Origin: Pseudomonadota bacterium
GTDB taxonomy: Bacteria > Pseudomonadota > Alphaproteobacteria > Rhizobiales > Beijerinckiaceae
DNA length: 5,534 nucleotides
NCBI GenBank assembly: GCA_021812505.1
Contig: JAKANG010000137.1
Location: forward strand, 1-5,534
Reading direction: 5' to 3'
Shown: piece by piece, positions 3,786 through 5,534 of the stretch
Numbering within the stretch: the stretch's first letter is position 1
How the letters are laid out: each line of letters starts with the position of its first letter
Made by a program: the position numbers and the translations under genes
Notes under the pieces: generated by a model
Databases searched by the model: none
Told to the model about the DNA's origin: nothing
Seen by the model: the letters and a program-made list of their open reading frames with translations, nothing else

Positions 3786-5534
3786 ATGCGGATATTGCGG
3801 GGGGATCGGAGACTCAAGGGCGCGGCTTTGGTCGCCGCTTTCTGCTTGACCGTCCCAGTTCTGCAGCAGAGCGCGCGTCGTTCGCATATCTTTTCCCTTC
3901 CCGTCATGAATATCTTCCCGTCGCAGACGGCTGAAGAGTCAAAGGCGGATGTCCCCCAAAGCAGCGCTCCCGCGCCTGAAACCGCCGCCACGCCGCCGGG
4001 CGTCGCGCAGGGACGCGATCTTGGCGGCGCTGCCGATGCGCTGCGCTATTACGCGGAGGGCGAAATCCTGTCGGGCGACGCGGTCCTGACGACCAAGGAC
4101 GCGTTGACGCGCAACGCCCTGGAATGGACAGCGGTGCGGATGCATCCTGGCGAGGCCGGGTTGGAGCGGGTCGCCGCATTCATCCGCTCCCATCCCGATT
4201 GGCCGACCGGGCAGTTGCGCAAGCGCGCCGAGGAGCTTGCGGGCTCGGAAGGCGCCAAGCCCGAGCGCGCCGCCGCCTATTTCGCGGAATTTCCGCCGAC
4301 GACAGCCGCCGGGCGGCTCGCTTTCGCGGAGCTCCTGCGCAACGATCCGGGCCGCGCCGACGAGGCGGGGCGGATCGCCCGCGACCTTTGGCGCAATGAT
4401 GATCTTTCGCCCGCGCTGGAAAAACGGCTGCTGAAGAATTTTTCCGGCGCGCTTTCCGCCGCCGATCGGATCTACCGCCTCGATCGTCTGGCGCTGCGCG
4501 AGCAGTTCGCGGCCGCCGCACGGGCGGCATCGTTCGCCGGCAAGGATGGGCAGGCGCTTTATCGCGCCGAGTCAGATCTCGCCCATGACGCCTCTTGGGC
4601 CAAGGTCTCGGCGCGCGCGCCCGCCAGCCTGCGCGACGATCCGGGCCTGCTCTACATGCGCATTCACGCCGAGCGCCACGCCGAGCATTTCGACGAAGCG
4701 GCCAGGCTCATGCTGGCTGCGCCGCGCGACCAGGCCGCGCTGGCGAGTCCCGACGACTGGTGGATCGAGCGTCGGCTGCTGGCGCGCAAACTGCTCGACG
4801 CCGGCGATTATCAACGCGCCTACCGGATTTGCGCCGAACATTCGGCGGCGACCAACGCCGCGCAGGTCGAAGCCGAATTTCATGCCGGATGGATCGCGCT
4901 GCGGTTCCTGAAAGACCCCGCTCTGGCCGAAAAGCACTTCGACAAGCTGGCGCAGCTCGCGCGCACGCCGCATTCCATCAGCCGCGCCGCCTATTGGCAG
5001 GGCCGCGCCGCTGAAGCGCTGGGCGGCGACCCGAAACCCTTCTATGCGCGCGCGGCCAATGAAACCGAGACTTTCTATGGCCAGATCGCGCGCGCCAAGC
5101 TCGGCGAGGAGCCGGTCATGCTCCGGCCGGCGCCGACGCCTGCGGAAGGCGACGCGCGCGCGGAACCGGTGCAGGCGGTCGACCTGCTCTACGCCTTGGG
5201 CGAAAACGACGCCGCGCGCCAACTCGCGGTGGAGAGCGCAGCGACGCTCACGGCGCCTGAACAGATGGCCGCCTTGTCGCAGCTGATCGAAAGCCGCAGC
5301 GACGCCCATACGGCGCTGATCGCGGGGAAGGAGGCGCTCCATCGCGGGCTCGCCATCGACAGCCTGGCCTTCCCGCTCAACGGCGTGCCGAATTATTCCG
5401 AACTCGCCAATTCGGCCAGCCGCCCGGTGGTGCTGGCGATCGCCCGGCAGGAAAGCGCCTTCAACGCCGTCGCCCGGTCGGGCGCGGGGGCTTTTGGCCT
5501 GATGCAGATGGTCGAGCCGACGGCGCGAAAGGCC
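3786..5534 (+). CDS. slt: Soluble lytic murein transglycosylase (Slt70-like, GH23), 3' end beyond window
   Basis: The frame is open from ATG 3786 to the right edge (583 codons, no stop). Slt enzymes cleave the MurNAc-GlcNAc bond of peptidoglycan in the periplasm, leaving 1,6-anhydro ends. Residues 1-30 look like an export signal: a basic start with four Arg and one Lys, then a hydrophobic run at about 12-26. Residues 46-78 are a Pro/Ala/Ser/Thr/Glu-rich linker. About 80-500 is an alpha-helical superhelix like the Slt70 ring, with family patterns A-L-E-W at 111-114, Y-W-Q-G-R-A-A-E-A at 403-411 and F-Y-G-Q-I-A at 430-435. The lysozyme-like domain begins near 540, with I-A-R-Q-E-S carrying catalytic Glu556 (bases 5451-5453; Glu478 of mature E. 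coli Slt70) and G-A-F-G-L-M-Q at 568-574. The window cuts shortly after; roughly 100-150 residues are probably missing, judging from family length. It is transcribed away from dapA, possibly under CtrA control. Confidence 0.96.
   Translation, partial: MRILRGDRRLKGAALVAAFCLTVPVLQQSARRSHIFSLPVMNIFPSQTAEESKADVPQSSAPAPETAATPPGVAQGRDLGGAADALRYYAEGEILSGDAVLTTKDALTRNALEWTAVRMHPGEAGLERVAAFIRSHPDWPTGQLRKRAEELAGSEGAKPERAAAYFAEFPPTTAAGRLAFAELLRNDPGRADEAGRIARDLWRNDDLSPALEKRLLKNFSGALSAADRIYRLDRLALREQFAAAARAASFAGKDGQALYRAESDLAHDASWAKVSARAPASLRDDPGLLYMRIHAERHAEHFDEAARLMLAAPRDQAALASPDDWWIERRLLARKLLDAGDYQRAYRICAEHSAATNAAQVEAEFHAGWIALRFLKDPALAEKHFDKLAQLARTPHSISRAAYWQGRAAEALGGDPKPFYARAANETETFYGQIARAKLGEEPVMLRPAPTPAEGDARAEPVQAVDLLYALGENDAARQLAVESAATLTAPEQMAALSQLIESRSDAHTALIAGKEALHRGLAIDSLAFPLNGVPNYSELANSASRPVVLAIARQESAFNAVARSGAGAFGLMQMVEPTARKA

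Noticed and set aside
3906..3908. Alternative slt start at the second in-frame ATG
   Set aside because: It would delete the basic and hydrophobic export segment that a periplasmic transglycosylase needs, and ATG 3786 has a well-placed GAGG site.
3811..3940. Two GANTC sites (3811-3815 and 3936-3940) near the slt start, as possible CcrM methylation control
   Set aside because: GANTC is expected by chance every few hundred bases, and both sites lie inside the slt coding region and not in the promoter.
4572..5342. A 256-codon open frame on the minus strand inside slt
   Set aside because: It is antisense to a continuous 583-codon frame with lytic transglycosylase motifs. The composition is Arg-rich and shows no domain.

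Overview
This 5.5 kb window is high-GC chromosomal DNA with strong G/C preference at third codon positions. The protein set suggests an alphaproteobacterium, most likely of the order Hyphomicrobiales (Rhizobiales). The reasons are a dapA/smpB cluster divergent from a large Slt-type lytic transglycosylase, a consensus CtrA-type box in the divergent intergenic region, and protein sequences of alphaproteobacterial flavour. Genus-level placement (for example Beijerinckiaceae or Methylocystaceae) would be a guess.

Layout. (1) Bases 2-184 (+) are the last 60 codons of a gene entering from the left; the residues resemble the C-terminus of YafK/DpaA-type L,D-transpeptidase-fold (YkuD) proteins. (2) Bases 292-582 (+) encode a 96-residue protein of unknown function with four regularly spaced [ST]-P-x-G motifs. 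(3) Four minus-strand genes follow, in transcription order dapA (3560-2664), a PaiB-family FMN-binding split-barrel protein (2630-1980), smpB (1987-1511, GTG start, overlapping the paiB-like stop by 8 bases) and an alpha/beta hydrolase (1458-586). The spacing (33 bases, 8-base overlap, 52 bases) suggests one operon. The hydrolase ends tail to tail with the 96-residue gene, with 3 bases between the two stop codons. (4) Bases 3561-3785 form the divergent intergenic region. It holds a strong 7-bp hairpin and a TTAA-N7-TTAA sequence that matches the CtrA consensus. (5) From 3786 to the right edge runs the 5' part of a soluble lytic murein transglycosylase (slt), cut by the window end just after its catalytic glutamate motif.

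How the genes relate. DapA makes the precursor of meso-diaminopimelate and lysine. Slt cuts peptidoglycan glycan strands. The left-edge fragment belongs to a fold that acts on diaminopimelate-containing peptides. Cell-wall functions therefore flank the window. SmpB (trans-translation) and the PaiB-like flavoprotein ride in the dapA operon without an obvious metabolic link.

No RNA genes, mobile elements, CRISPR arrays or attachment sites were seen. The longest stretch without a gene is the 225-base dapA/slt intergenic region. No clearly novel system is visible. The items most worth a second look are the CtrA-like box, the paiB-like gene between dapA and smpB, and the four-fold motif protein.
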